Positions 1-8,255 of a stretch of 64,000 bases of DNA are shown one piece after another (the stretch's first letter is position 1; each line of letters opens with the position of its first letter). Under the pieces are notes generated by a model. It was not told the origin of the DNA and made no database searches. It worked only from the letters and a program-made list of their open reading frames with translations. This stretch comes from Paraburkholderia bryophila (lineage in GTDB: Bacteria; Pseudomonadota; Gammaproteobacteria; Burkholderiales; Burkholderiaceae). The DNA lies in contig NZ_JACCAS010000001.1 in assembly GCF_013409255.1 (NCBI RefSeq), positions 1,922,001-1,986,000 of the forward strand, given 5' to 3'. A program made the position numbers and the translations under genes.

Positions 1-971
1 TCGATCCACGCGACGTGCTGGTCCTGATCGGACTGACCGTGATCGGCTACCTGGCGATCATGCTCGTCGCGACCCTGTTCGTGTCGATCCTGTTCGTCCT
101 GACGCGCTGGTACAAAGACTCCGAGATGGTCGTGTGGCTGTCCTCGGGTGTCAGCCTGACCCAATTCATCAAGCCGATCGGTATTTTTGCCACGCCGATC
201 ATCATCCTCATCATGTTCTTCGTGTTCGTCGGCTGGCCGTGGTCGAACCAGCAGAGCAAGCTGATCCGCGCGCGCTTCCAGCAGCGCGACGAGGTCTCGC
301 TGCTGGCGCCGGGTCAATTCCGCGAGTCGGCCACCAGCCACCGGGTGTTCTTCATCGAGAAGATGTCGCCTGATCAGGGACACGTGGAAAACGTGTTCGT
401 GACCAGCACCGAGAACGGCAAGGTCAACGTGGTGGTGTCGAAGAACGGCCATACGGAGACGCATAAGAACGGCGACCGCTTCGTCGTGCTCGAAAACGGC
501 CGGCGCTACGACGGCGAGCCGGGGCATCCCGACTTCCGCATCATGGAATTCGAGCGCTATGGCGTGAAGATCCAGAGCCAGCCGGTCGTCAACACGGCGA
601 CCAGCACCGGCATGTCGACGCTCGCGCTGTTGCGCAATCCGACCAAAGAGAATCTCGCCGAATTCGCGTGGCGCGCGGGGCTGCCTTTGATCGCGCTCAA
701 TCTGATGCTGCTGGCGATTCCTCTCGCGCACCAGAACCCGCGACGCAGCCGCACCATCAATCTGGTGATGGCGGTGCTGATCTATCTGACGTATTCAAAT
801 CTGTTGAACGTGGTGCAGTCGTGGATCGAGCAGGGCAAGATGTCGTTCGGCGTCGGGCTGGTGGGACTGCACGTGGTCGTCGCGGTGGTCGTCGCGTTTA
901 TCTTCTGGCTGCGCGTGCGCAACCGTCCGCTGTTCACGCGCGCCATGTTCAACCGTTCGCAGGGGACCTGA
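1..971 (+). CDS. lptF: LptF, LPS export permease (5' end outside window)
   Basis: LptF is one of two membrane subunits of the LptB2FG ABC exporter that extracts lipopolysaccharide from the inner membrane and pushes it onto the periplasmic Lpt bridge. The reading frame is open to the first base, so the N-terminus is missing; about 320 residues remain of a family length near 360. Visible parts are N-terminal membrane helices, a periplasmic beta-jellyroll-like middle stretch (roughly residues 85-195) and three C-terminal helices, one carrying the LPLIALNLMLLAIPLA-type segment common to YjgP/YjgQ proteins. It stops 3 bases before lptG, the usual partner, so the two are almost certainly cotranscribed. 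The first in-frame GTG (base 15) lies inside a membrane helix and is not the start. Confidence 0.93.
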   Translation, partial: DPRDVLVLIGLTVIGYLAIMLVATLFVSILFVLTRWYKDSEMVVWLSSGVSLTQFIKPIGIFATPIIILIMFFVFVGWPWSNQQSKLIRARFQQRDEVSLLAPGQFRESATSHRVFFIEKMSPDQGHVENVFVTSTENGKVNVVVSKNGHTETHKNGDRFVVLENGRRYDGEPGHPDFRIMEFERYGVKIQSQPVVNTATSTGMSTLALLRNPTKENLAEFAWRAGLPLIALNLMLLAIPLAHQNPRRSRTINLVMAVLIYLTYSNLLNVVQSWIEQGKMSFGVGLVGLHVVVAVVVAFIFWLRVRNRPLFTRAMFNRSQGT

Positions 972-974
972 CCG

Positions 975-2123
975 ATGCGCATTTATGAAAGGTATTTCGC
1001 GCGTCAGATCTACCTCACGTTCATTTTCATTCTGTTTGCGTTTTCGGGTCTGTTCTTCTTCTTCGACCTGATCAACGAACTGAATTCGGTTGGGCACGGT
1101 AACTACAAGTTTCAGTATGCGGTGCTGCGGGTCGCGTTGCAGACGCCGTCGCGCTTCTACGAAATCATTCCGGTTGCCGCGTTGATCAGTGCGATTTATG
1201 TGTTCGCGCAAATGGCGGCGAATTCCGAGTACACGATTTTTCGGGTATCCGGGCTGGCGACCAATCAGGCGTTGCGCTCGCTGTTGAAGATCGGGATTCC
1301 GCTGGTGTTCCTGACGTATCTGATCGGCGAAGTAGTTGGGCCTTATACGGATCAGTTGTCGGAGCGGGTGCGACTGGAGGCGCTGGGGTCGTCGGTGTCG
1401 AGTAACTTCCAGTCGGGTGTGTGGGTGAAGGACACGCTCACCGCGCGGGCCGATGGCGAGCAGGTGACGCGCTTTGTGAACGTCGGCGAGTTGAAGCCGG
1501 ATGCGACGATCAGCAATGTGCGGATCTATGAGTTCGATTCGAAGTTCCGTTTGTCGAATGTGCGGATCGCTAAAAGCGGCAAATATCAGCCGCCGGGCCA
1601 TTGGCAATTGACTGATGTGACCGATACGCAGTTGATCGATGTGCCGCCGCCTCCCGGGACGCCCGCGGATGCGTTGAATCCGGTTTATCGCGCGACTCAG
1701 GTTAGCTTGCCGGAGTATTCGCTGCGCTCGGAATTGACGCCGCAGATTCTGTCAGTGCTGCTGGTGTCGCCGGATCGGATGTCGATGTTCAATCTGTTTA
1801 GGTATATCCAGCATCTGACGGAGAATCATCAGGATACGCAGCGGTATGAGATCGCGCTCTGGCGTAAGATTTTGTATCCGTTTGCGGTGTTCGTGATGCT
1901 GGTTTTGTCACTGCCGTTTGCTTATCTGCATACGCGGGCTGGCGTGGTGGGGGTTAAGGTGTTCGGTGGGATCATGCTGGGGATGAGTTTTCAACTCTTC
2001 AACACGCTGTTCTCCCATATCGGCACTTTGAATACCTGGCCTGCGCCTTTGACTGCGGCTACGCCTGGGTTGGTTTATCTCGTGCTCGGGTTGGTTGGGT
2101 TGAAGTGGGTTGATCGGCATTAG
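975..2123 (+). CDS. lptG: LptG, LPS export permease
   Basis: Second permease subunit of the LptB2FG lipopolysaccharide exporter. The 382 residues match the family length. The N-terminus (MRIYERYFARQIY) leads into the first helix, two more helices follow within the first 120 residues, a long periplasmic domain spans roughly residues 130-290, and three helices close the protein. It begins 3 bases after lptF. The cytoplasmic ATPase LptB is not in this window, as is normal because lptB is usually located elsewhere. Identity rests on family pattern plus pairing with lptF. Confidence 0.95.
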   Translation: MRIYERYFARQIYLTFIFILFAFSGLFFFFDLINELNSVGHGNYKFQYAVLRVALQTPSRFYEIIPVAALISAIYVFAQMAANSEYTIFRVSGLATNQALRSLLKIGIPLVFLTYLIGEVVGPYTDQLSERVRLEALGSSVSSNFQSGVWVKDTLTARADGEQVTRFVNVGELKPDATISNVRIYEFDSKFRLSNVRIAKSGKYQPPGHWQLTDVTDTQLIDVPPPPGTPADALNPVYRATQVSLPEYSLRSELTPQILSVLLVSPDRMSMFNLFRYIQHLTENHQDTQRYEIALWRKILYPFAVFVMLVLSLPFAYLHTRAGVVGVKVFGGIMLGMSFQLFNTLFSHIGTLNTWPAPLTAATPGLVYLVLGLVGLKWVDRH

Positions 2124-2134
2124 GGGCCTCTTGT

Positions 2135-2515
2135 ATGGCTATGCATGGGCTTGTTTTGTTTGGGCACGGTGCAAGGGATGCGCGCTGGCGGGAGCCGTTT
2201 GAGAGGCTCGCTGAGAAGCTGCGCGGGGCTCGTAGCGCTGATGCCCTGGCGGGGCCGGTGGTGTTGGCGTTTCTTGAGTTGATGGAGCCGGATTTGCCTG
2301 CTGCTGTGGGCGTTCTTGCCGCTGGCGGGTGTGACCTTGTTACCGTTGTGCCGGTTTTTTTTGGGCAAGGCGGGCATGTGCGGAAAGATCTGCCTCTCGT
2401 CATCGAACGCTGTCGCGAACTTCATCCCTCCGTTCAGATCAAGTGCGCTGGTGCTGTTGGGGAAGATGAGGGTGTTCTTGATGCTGTCGCGCTTTATTGC
2501 CTTCGGCAGGTTTAG
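2135..2515 (+). CDS. cbiX: CbiX-type sirohydrochlorin chelatase
   Basis: A short (126-residue) class II chelatase of the CbiX/SirB family, which inserts Fe2+ or Co2+ into sirohydrochlorin during siroheme or cobalamin synthesis. The N-terminal LVLFGHGARDARW contains the conserved metal-ligand His, and VPVFFGQGGHVRKDLP carries the second conserved His. The length fits a single-domain enzyme that would dimerise. It starts 11 bases after lptG, but functionally it belongs with cobA and cysI on the opposite strand beyond the repeat island: cobA makes precorrin-2 and this enzyme could metallate the oxidised product for CysI. The choice of iron or cobalt cannot be read from sequence. A second in-frame ATG two codons downstream is an alternative start. 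Confidence 0.85.
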   Translation: MAMHGLVLFGHGARDARWREPFERLAEKLRGARSADALAGPVVLAFLELMEPDLPAAVGVLAAGGCDLVTVVPVFFGQGGHVRKDLPLVIERCRELHPSVQIKCAGAVGEDEGVLDAVALYCLRQV

Positions 2516-2615
2516 GTCTCCCTGTTCTGCTTCGCTTCGCGTCAAGTCGCCTGTTCTTGTCGCTGTACTGCTCTGCCTCCTCCCCCTCCCATTTCTGCAC
2601 TCGCGGCGCGCTCGG

Positions 2616-2874
2616 TTGTTCTCTTCGCGTGTTGGCCTTTCCTTGAAGTCATGGTGGTCTATTAGCGTCGCCCCTGTGCGGGGCGGCACTCACTTTTCTT
2701 TGCCTGCCGCAAAGCAAAGTAAGCAAAAGAAAGCGGCTCACACCGCCAGCTCATAAGCGGGTCCCCCGCGCAGTCACGGCAGTGGTGCATCTGGAATCTG
2801 TGTTCTCGCACATTCCGCGTCCGTGACACAGCAGTCATTCTTCCGGCGGCGCTTCGCGCGCCGTCGCGGTCGTT
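2616..2874 (+). repeat. Long intergenic repeat, copy A
   Basis: One of three copies of a roughly 258 bp composite repeat in this window. It starts near TTGTTCTCTT, runs through the core TCATGGTGGTCTATTAGCG, the hairpin GCCCCTGTGCGGGGC and a purine-rich block with CTTTGCCTGCCGCAAAG, and ends after GGCGGCGCTTCGCGCGCCGTC. Copy B (3978-4234) is the same element in the opposite orientation; copy C (37171-39073) is interrupted by an insertion sequence. Copies A, B and C each lie just downstream of a gene end (cbiX, cobA, ureD), which suggests a dispersed REP-like or non-autonomous element rather than coding DNA. Confidence 0.9.
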
Positions 2875-3059
2875 CGGTGACTACGTGGCTTTTTCCGATT
2901 GAGTTCATTCGTGCAGTGATCTGGACTTCCAGCCGCAACGCTCCTTTCGAATGCCTGCGTTAATTCGAAATGCATGTGAGTTCGCGTGGCACGTCCAATC
3001 ATGCGAACAAAAGCGTAGGAAATTTCAGAAAGCGGCGCAGCGCGCTATTTTTAGCTCGG

Positions 3060-3075
3060 ACGAGTGATCACTCGT
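3060..3075. promoter_or_regulatory. 16 bp perfect palindrome, possible operator
   Basis: ACGAGTGATCACTCGT is its own reverse complement. It lies between repeat copy A and the 150-residue gene, about 260 bases before the chosen start. A regulator site is possible; no regulator is known and chance cannot be excluded. Confidence 0.3.
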
Positions 3076-3333
3076 TCAGCAAGACGTTCTAGACTCCTCA
3101 TCGCCGTCAAGACAGCGACGGCCAGGCTTGGCAGCCTGCTCACCATACTCACACCTGCGCATGCGAGTCGCGTGTTTTTCACCACGAGACTCTTGCTATG
3201 GGCGGGCCGTGACAGGGAGACCTTCGGGTCTGCTGGTTTGGTGTGGTCCAGTCTGCCAACCTTGTTACTGTGCCCGCTCACCACTTTTGCAAGCGCGTGT
3301 CGGGCGATCCAAGTCAGCAATTGGAGATCGCAT

Positions 3334-3786
3334 ATGAGCAAATCCCCCACGAATTGTCGAAGCGCTTCGCGCCCGCCTGTTGACGCCATCCAGTATGAAA
3401 AGCTCGCGCTATCGGCTTTTGAACTCGTTGACCGACAGATTGCGAACCTACGAAAGCTGGTCACGCTTGCGACATCGATATACAGAAGTCCCGCTATTAC
3501 GCGTGACGAAATAGCACGCCAGCGAGCGCTACTGGGCGTACTGATCGATACGACTGAGAACTACCAGCAGGAAGTCGAAACCGACCGCGAGTTGTACCAA
3601 ATCATTGCGCTGGATGCGCAGGGAATTCCCGAGCGCCGCATCACGGCTCGCCACGCCGCGAAGCTTCTGGCAAAGGCCGCACAGAAAGCCGCGAAGAACG
3701 GCGCGGGTACTTGCGCAACCGAGCCGATGCCGATCCGGCGAGTACGCTTCAAAGGTAATTTGCGGCACGTGGTGATTACGCACTAA
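3334..3786 (+). CDS. Hypothetical protein between the inverted repeats
   Basis: I do not recognise this 150-residue protein. The start ATG is preceded by GGAG at a good distance (TTGGAGATCGCATATG), which is why I prefer it to the much longer reading frame opening at 3064. The protein is soluble-looking and mainly helical (residues 20-125), with no signal peptide, membrane segment or cysteine cluster, and an Ala/Lys-rich helix (LLAKAAQKAAKN) before a basic tail. Base composition is somewhat lower in GC than the neighbours. It is alone between repeat copies A and B, so it may be cargo of a mobile island. No function can be assigned. Confidence 0.6.
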   Translation: MSKSPTNCRSASRPPVDAIQYEKLALSAFELVDRQIANLRKLVTLATSIYRSPAITRDEIARQRALLGVLIDTTENYQQEVETDRELYQIIALDAQGIPERRITARHAAKLLAKAAQKAAKNGAGTCATEPMPIRRVRFKGNLRHVVITH

Positions 3787-4263
3787 CTGGCATTCGGCGA
3801 TCCATTGTCCGCAGAGCGGGCGTATGAAGCGGCGAGCAAATCCACGATCGCACGCAAGCATTCCGCTGAGGCGAGACCACTTGTTTCTAATCGCGCCGTC
3901 CCGGCGAGCGCATAGCGCGAACCGGGACAACAGCCCGCCGTTTTACCGACGATGAATGCGTAAGAGATGTGTGAAGACGACCACGACGGCGCGCGAAGCG
4001 CCGCCGGAAGAATGACTGCTGTGTCACGAACGCGGAGTGTGCGAGGACACAGATTCCAGATGCACCACTACTGGAACTGCGCGAGGGACCCGCTTAAGAG
4101 CTGGCGGTGTGAGCCGCTTTCTTTTGCTTACTTTGCTTTGCGGCAGGCAAAGAAAAGTGAGTGCCGCCCCGCACAGGGGCGACGCTAATAGACCACCATG
4201 ACATCAAGGAAAGGCCAACGCCCAAAGAGAACAATCTGAAAGCGCCGCACCGGCAAAAGCCGA
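3787..4263. other. Non-coding stretch carrying repeat copy B
   Basis: About 480 bases without a convincing gene, lying between the ends of the converging hypothetical gene and cobA. The first 190 bases show nothing I recognise; 3978-4234 is repeat copy B. Short frames here derive from the repeat. Confidence 0.6.
3978..4234 (-). repeat. Long intergenic repeat, copy B (inverted relative to A)
   Basis: Reverse-complement copy of the element at 2616-2874. The match runs from the GACGGCGCGCGAAGCGCC end, through GTGTCACGAACGCGGAGTG, CGGCAGGCAAAGAAAAG and GCCCCGCACAGGGGCGACGC, to AAGAGAACAA. It ends 30 bases after the cobA stop. With copy A it forms an inverted pair around an 1.1 kb core. Confidence 0.9.
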
Positions 4264-5022
4264 TCAAGCCGCCACCAGAATCCCATCCGCGGAGCGAACA
4301 ACCCCATCCACTTGCCGCTCAGCAAAAGCCTCGCCAATCATCAACAAGCTAGGCTGCGCGGCATCAACCCACTTCAGCGCCTCGCCGCAGGCGAGTTCTT
4401 CAAGCGTGAGCGTCAGAATCCTTTCCCGCGGCGTACTACAAGCCTCAACAATCGCCACAGGCGTAGAAGCAGGCCGCCCAGCCTCGATCAACTGCTGAGC
4501 GATCTCAACCCCACTATCCCGGCCCATATAAAACACAACCGAGTCAGCATTAACCTGCTCACGAATCTCATCAGACCCAGCAGCCCGACTAAAAGTCGCC
4601 AAAGCCACACTCCGAGAAACCCCTCGCAGCGTCAAAGACCGCTTCAACGAAGCCGCACTGGCCAACGCAGCGGTGATGCCAGGCACGACCTCATACTCGA
4701 TCCCAGCCGCCTCAAGCGCCCGCATTTCCTCATCGGCGCGCCCAAACAGCATAGGATCGCCGCCCTTGAGCCGCACGACAACATCGTGCTCAAGCGCAGC
4801 ATCCACAATCTGCTTATTGATGAACTGCTGCGCGGTAGAAAGCTGCCCACAGCGCTTCCCAACAGCAATCCGCCGCGCGTGCGAAGGCGCATAGTCGAGC
4901 ATAGCCGGCTCGACCAAAGCATCATGCAGCACCACATCAGCCGAACCCAAAAGCCGCGCGCCGCGCACGGTAATCAGATCCGCGGCACCCGGCCCTGCGC
5001 CGATCAAATAAACCTTACCCAT
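4264..5022 (-). CDS. cobA: Uroporphyrinogen-III C-methyltransferase (SUMT)
   Basis: Single-domain SUMT that transfers two methyl groups from S-adenosylmethionine to uroporphyrinogen III, giving precorrin-2 for siroheme. The 252-residue protein starts MGKVYLIGAGPGAADLIT, the glycine-rich SAM-binding signature; VVRLKGGDPMLFGR (about residue 85) and VVPGITAALASA (about 115) are the other family motifs. I chose the ATG at 5022 because GAGG precedes it and the motif begins at once; a frame 15 codons longer has no such support. It is the last gene of the cys operon, 72 bases after cysN, so siroheme supply is tied to sulfite reductase expression. There is no fused precorrin-2 dehydrogenase/chelatase domain as in CysG; that step must be done elsewhere. 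Confidence 0.95.
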   Translation of the reverse strand: MGKVYLIGAGPGAADLITVRGARLLGSADVVLHDALVEPAMLDYAPSHARRIAVGKRCGQLSTAQQFINKQIVDAALEHDVVVRLKGGDPMLFGRADEEMRALEAAGIEYEVVPGITAALASAASLKRSLTLRGVSRSVALATFSRAAGSDEIREQVNADSVVFYMGRDSGVEIAQQLIEAGRPASTPVAIVEACSTPRERILTLTLEELACGEALKWVDAAQPSLLMIGEAFAERQVDGVVRSADGILVAA

Positions 5023-5094
5023 TTGCCTCAACCTGTCCGTAAGGGCATCTGTGTCACGCAGCAGCACTCAGCAAGCACCGCGAGCCACCCAGCC

Positions 5095-6411
5095 TTAAGC
5101 CGAAAACGTCCGAATCATCCCAGCCGCGACGGTATGGTGCGTTGCCTCGTCGATCAGCACAAACGCCCCCGTCCCCTGATGCGAATCATACACATCGCAC
5201 ACCAGCGGCTTCTGCAACGTCAACGCAACGCGGCCGATATCGTTCATCGCCAGTTCCTTGCGATCGGTCGCCTGCGACAGCGTATGCACGTCGAGCACTT
5301 CCTTGATCGCACCGATGCGCGCGAACACCGTATTGGTGGTCTGCTTCAACAGATACTTGCGTTGCGTCGACAGCGGCGTGTCGTCGAACCAGCACAGATC
5401 GGCTTCGAGCTTCTTGGCCGGTTCCGGCGCTTCCTCACGCAGCACGAAGGTATCGCCACGCGACACGTCGACGTCTTCCGCGAGACGGATCGTCACCGTC
5501 TGACCGGCAAACGCGCGATCCACCAGCGCCGTGCCGCCCACCACCGGCGCGATGATCTCGGCCACCGTGGCTTCGCGATTCGCCGGCAGCACGACGACCG
5601 TGTCGCCCACCTTCACTTCGCCCGCTTCGACACGGCCCATGTAGCCGCGGAAATCGTCGGCCTGGCTGCCGTCCTGACGCGCGACCCATTGCACCGGGAA
5701 ACGCAGCGCCTGACCCGTCGGAATCTCCACCGGCAACGCTTCGAGCAAGTCCAGCAGCGGCTCGCCCGCATACCACGGCATGCTTTCGCTTGCGGTCACG
5801 ATGTTGTCGCCCTTCAACGCCGACACCGGCACGAAGCGCACATCGCTCAAACCCAACTGACGCGCGAGTTCGACATACGCATCGCGAATCTCGTTGAAGC
5901 GTTGCTCGCTGTAGTCGACCAGGTCCATCTTGTTGATCGCGACGATCGCATGCTGCAAACCGAGCAGCTTGACGATTGCGCTATGACGCTTGGTTTGCGG
6001 CAGCAATTGCGCGACGCCATCGACAAACGTCACACGCGTCGCATCGACCAGAATGATCGCCGCATGCGCGGTCGACGCACCGGTCACCATATTGCGCGTG
6101 TACTGCTCGTGACCCGGCGTATCGGCAATGATGAACTTGCGCTTCGCGGTCGCGAAGTAACGATACGCGACGTCGATCGTAATGCCCTGCTCGCGTTCGG
6201 CTTCGAGGCCGTCGGTGAGCAGCGACAAATCGATTTCGTCGCCGACGGTACGCTTATTCTTCGCGCGCGACAGTGCCGAAAGCTGGTCGCTCAACACGGC
6301 CTTGCTGTCGTACAGCAGGCGGCCGATCAACGTGCTCTTGCCATCGTCGACGCTGCCCGCAGTGATGAAACGCAGCACGCCGAGGTCTTCTGGTTGGTGA
6401 ATACCGCTCAT
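5095..6411 (-). CDS. cysN: Sulfate adenylyltransferase subunit 1 (GTPase)
   Basis: CysN is the GTPase subunit of ATP sulfurylase; GTP hydrolysis drives formation of adenosine 5'-phosphosulfate (APS) by CysD. The 438 residues show an EF-Tu-like G domain with G1 GSVDDGKST (19-27), G3 DTPGHE (97-102) and G4 NKMD (160-163), followed by two beta-barrel domains. It ends without an APS kinase (CysC) domain, in keeping with an APS reductase route that does not need PAPS. It lies 21 bases after cysD, with translation likely coupled by operon transcription. Confidence 0.96.
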   Translation of the reverse strand: MSGIHQPEDLGVLRFITAGSVDDGKSTLIGRLLYDSKAVLSDQLSALSRAKNKRTVGDEIDLSLLTDGLEAEREQGITIDVAYRYFATAKRKFIIADTPGHEQYTRNMVTGASTAHAAIILVDATRVTFVDGVAQLLPQTKRHSAIVKLLGLQHAIVAINKMDLVDYSEQRFNEIRDAYVELARQLGLSDVRFVPVSALKGDNIVTASESMPWYAGEPLLDLLEALPVEIPTGQALRFPVQWVARQDGSQADDFRGYMGRVEAGEVKVGDTVVVLPANREATVAEIIAPVVGGTALVDRAFAGQTVTIRLAEDVDVSRGDTFVLREEAPEPAKKLEADLCWFDDTPLSTQRKYLLKQTTNTVFARIGAIKEVLDVHTLSQATDRKELAMNDIGRVALTLQKPLVCDVYDSHQGTGAFVLIDEATHHTVAAGMIRTFSA

Positions 6412-6432
6412 GATTGTCTTACCCTCGTGTGC

Positions 6433-7395
6433 TTAAAAGTAACCTTGCTTCTTACGCTGTTCCATCGCGGCTTCGGAGACCTGGTCGTCCATCCGCGTCG
6501 CGCCGCGTTCCGTGATTTCAGTCACGGCCGTTTCGGCGATGATCTTCTCGAGATCGTCCGCATCGCTTTCCACCGGGCACGTGCAGCTGATATCGCCAAC
6601 GGTCCGGAAGCGCACCAGCGCAGTCTCGCTGGTTTCACCTTCACGCATCGGCGTCAGCGGCGTGACCGGCACGAGCAGACCATTCCGACGCACGATCTCG
6701 CGATGATGCGCGTAGTAAATCGACGGCAACTCAAGCTGTTCGCGAGCGATGTACTGCCACACGTCGAGCTCGGTCCAGTTCGAAATCGGGAACACGCGCA
6801 GATGTTCGCCGTTATGCAGACGCGCGTTATACAGGCTCCACAGTTCCGGGCGCTGTGCCTTCGGATCCCACTGACCGAATTCGTCGCGGAACGAGAAGAT
6901 GCGTTCTTTCGCACGGGCCTTTTCTTCGTCACGGCGCGCGCCGCCGATCAGCGCGGTATAGCCATGCTCAGAGATAGTTTCGAGCAGCGTCACCGCTTGC
7001 GCGGCGTTGCGCGAATCCAGTTCGCGGCGCAGGCGCACGGTGCCGCGCTTGATCGAATCTTCGACGTGACCCACCACCAGTTCCGCGCCGATCTCTTTTG
7101 CACGACGATCGCGGAAGTCGATCACTTCGTCGTAGTTGTGACCGGTGTCGATATGCACGAGCGGGAACGGCAGCACGGTCTTGCGATTCGCGCCAATGCC
7201 GAACGCCTTCAGCGCCAGATGCAGCACGACGACCGAATCCTTGCCGCCCGAAAACAGCAGCGCGGGCTTGCTGCATTCGGCGACCAGTTCGCGCAGGATA
7301 TGAATCGACTCGGCTTCGAGCCAATCGAGGTGATCCATCCGGTTTGCCGTATTAGCGAGTGGTGCGTTCACAGTGGAGTCGAGCGTGGTGCTCAT
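6433..7395 (-). CDS. cysD: Sulfate adenylyltransferase subunit 2
   Basis: CysD catalyses ATP + sulfate to APS + pyrophosphate together with CysN. The PP-loop motif SGGKDS is at residues 49-54 and the family signature continues with PLVHIDTGHNYDEVI (about 80-95) and GGARRDEEKARAKER (about 150). At 320 residues it is a normal full-length protein. It follows cysH by 113 bases, a gap containing a small perfect hairpin (7419-7438), and precedes cysN by 21 bases. Confidence 0.96.
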   Translation of the reverse strand: MSTTLDSTVNAPLANTANRMDHLDWLEAESIHILRELVAECSKPALLFSGGKDSVVVLHLALKAFGIGANRKTVLPFPLVHIDTGHNYDEVIDFRDRRAKEIGAELVVGHVEDSIKRGTVRLRRELDSRNAAQAVTLLETISEHGYTALIGGARRDEEKARAKERIFSFRDEFGQWDPKAQRPELWSLYNARLHNGEHLRVFPISNWTELDVWQYIAREQLELPSIYYAHHREIVRRNGLLVPVTPLTPMREGETSETALVRFRTVGDISCTCPVESDADDLEKIIAETAVTEITERGATRMDDQVSEAAMEQRKKQGYF

Positions 7396-7418
7396 GTTCG
7401 GTCCTTCGTTGATTCGCC

Positions 7419-7438
7419 CGGCAAGCGGTGGCTTGCCG
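7419..7438 (-). other. Intercistronic hairpin cysH-cysD
   Basis: CGGCAAGC-GGTG-GCTTGCCG is a perfect 8 bp stem with a 4-base loop in the 113-base gap between cysH and cysD. It has no U-run on either side, so an mRNA processing or stabilising hairpin is more likely than a terminator. Confidence 0.4.
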
Positions 7439-7508
7439 ACGCGGAAGTATTCAAATCAGTATGTGCGGTGTTCGAACCGAAAGCCAAGGTCCATTAAGAC
7501 CTAAACTT

Positions 7509-8255
7509 TCAAGCCGATGCGTTCTCGCTGCTATTGAACGGAATCGGGGTAATCGTCGTGATATGTAACCCACATTCCTTGGTATCGCGCGATTCCCACC
7601 ACCAGCGCCCTGCCCGGCTATCTTCACCGGGACGGATCGCGCGCGTACACGGCTCGCAGCCAATGCTCGGATAACCGCGCGCATGCAGCGGATTGACCGG
7701 CACGTCGAACGCTTTCAGATAATCCCACACTTCAGTTTCGGTCCAATCGGTGAGCGGATTGAACTTGGCGATGTTGCGCGCGGCGTCGTGCTCTTCCGCA
7801 TGCAGTTCGGCACGCGTCACCGACTGCTCGCGACGTTGCCCGGTCACCCACGCGCTGACATCCGACAGCGCGCGATTCAGCGGCTCGACCTTGCGGACTT
7901 CGCAACAGCGCTTGCGCAGATCGACGCTTTCATAGAACGCGTTCAGACCGTGCGAGCTGACGTATTCGTCGACCGAAGCCGCCAGTGGATGGAACTGTTC
8001 GATGTCGTAGCCATAGCGGTCTTTCACGCGATCGAGCATGCCGAGCGTTTCCGCATGCAAGCGGCCCGTGTTCAGCGAGAAGATACCGATCTTCACGCCA
8101 CGCGACAGGATCGCGTGGGCGAGCAGCATGTCTTCCGCCGCGAGGCTGCTGGCGAGCTTCACGTTCGCGTGACGCGCGGCGATCGAATCGAGCAGCGCAT
8201 CGAGGCGCTCGACCTTCGCAGCGAGTTCCGGCGTGAGCGAGGTAGCGATCGTCAT
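7509..8255 (-). CDS. cysH: Adenylylsulfate (APS) reductase, [4Fe-4S] type
   Basis: Reduces activated sulfate to sulfite with thioredoxin-type electron donors. The 248 residues carry the iron-sulfur cysteines of APS reductases: the pair Cys117-Cys118 in RKRCCEVRKVEPL and Cys200/Cys203 in SIGCEPCTRAI. The C-terminal KECGLH holds the catalytic Cys228. Enzymes that use PAPS lack the four cluster cysteines, so APS is the predicted substrate, which agrees with the absence of APS kinase in the operon. The start overlaps the DUF934 stop by four bases, indicating translational coupling. Confidence 0.95.
   Translation of the reverse strand: MTIATSLTPELAAKVERLDALLDSIAARHANVKLASSLAAEDMLLAHAILSRGVKIGIFSLNTGRLHAETLGMLDRVKDRYGYDIEQFHPLAASVDEYVSSHGLNAFYESVDLRKRCCEVRKVEPLNRALSDVSAWVTGQRREQSVTRAELHAEEHDAARNIAKFNPLTDWTETEVWDYLKAFDVPVNPLHARGYPSIGCEPCTRAIRPGEDSRAGRWWWESRDTKECGLHITTITPIPFNSSENASA

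Larger units (their letters stand above)
2516..3333. other. Non-coding stretch carrying repeat copy A
   Basis: About 820 bases without a convincing gene. It contains the long repeat at 2616-2874. From 2875 to 3333 the sequence is less GC-rich than its surroundings, holds one 16 bp palindrome (3060-3075) and serves as the upstream region of the 150-residue gene starting at 3334. Reading frames crossing it have no conserved look and no ribosome binding site. I see nothing else in it. Confidence 0.6.

Noticed and set aside
2120..2689. 189-codon minus-strand frame, with a similar 63-codon plus-strand frame at 4161-4352
   Set aside because: Both begin with the same MPPRTGATLIDHHD sequence only because they read into the repeat copies; they reflect repeat identity, not a shared protein.
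3064..3333. 90-codon N-terminal extension of the orphan gene
   Set aside because: It starts at GTG within the palindrome, has no ribosome binding site, and its composition differs from the rest; the ATG at 3334 has a good site.
4312..7497. 1061-codon open frame on the plus strand
   Set aside because: It lies antisense to cobA, cysN and cysD, whose families are certain. The translation is rich in Arg, His and Gln with no domain, as expected from the opposite strand of high-GC codons.
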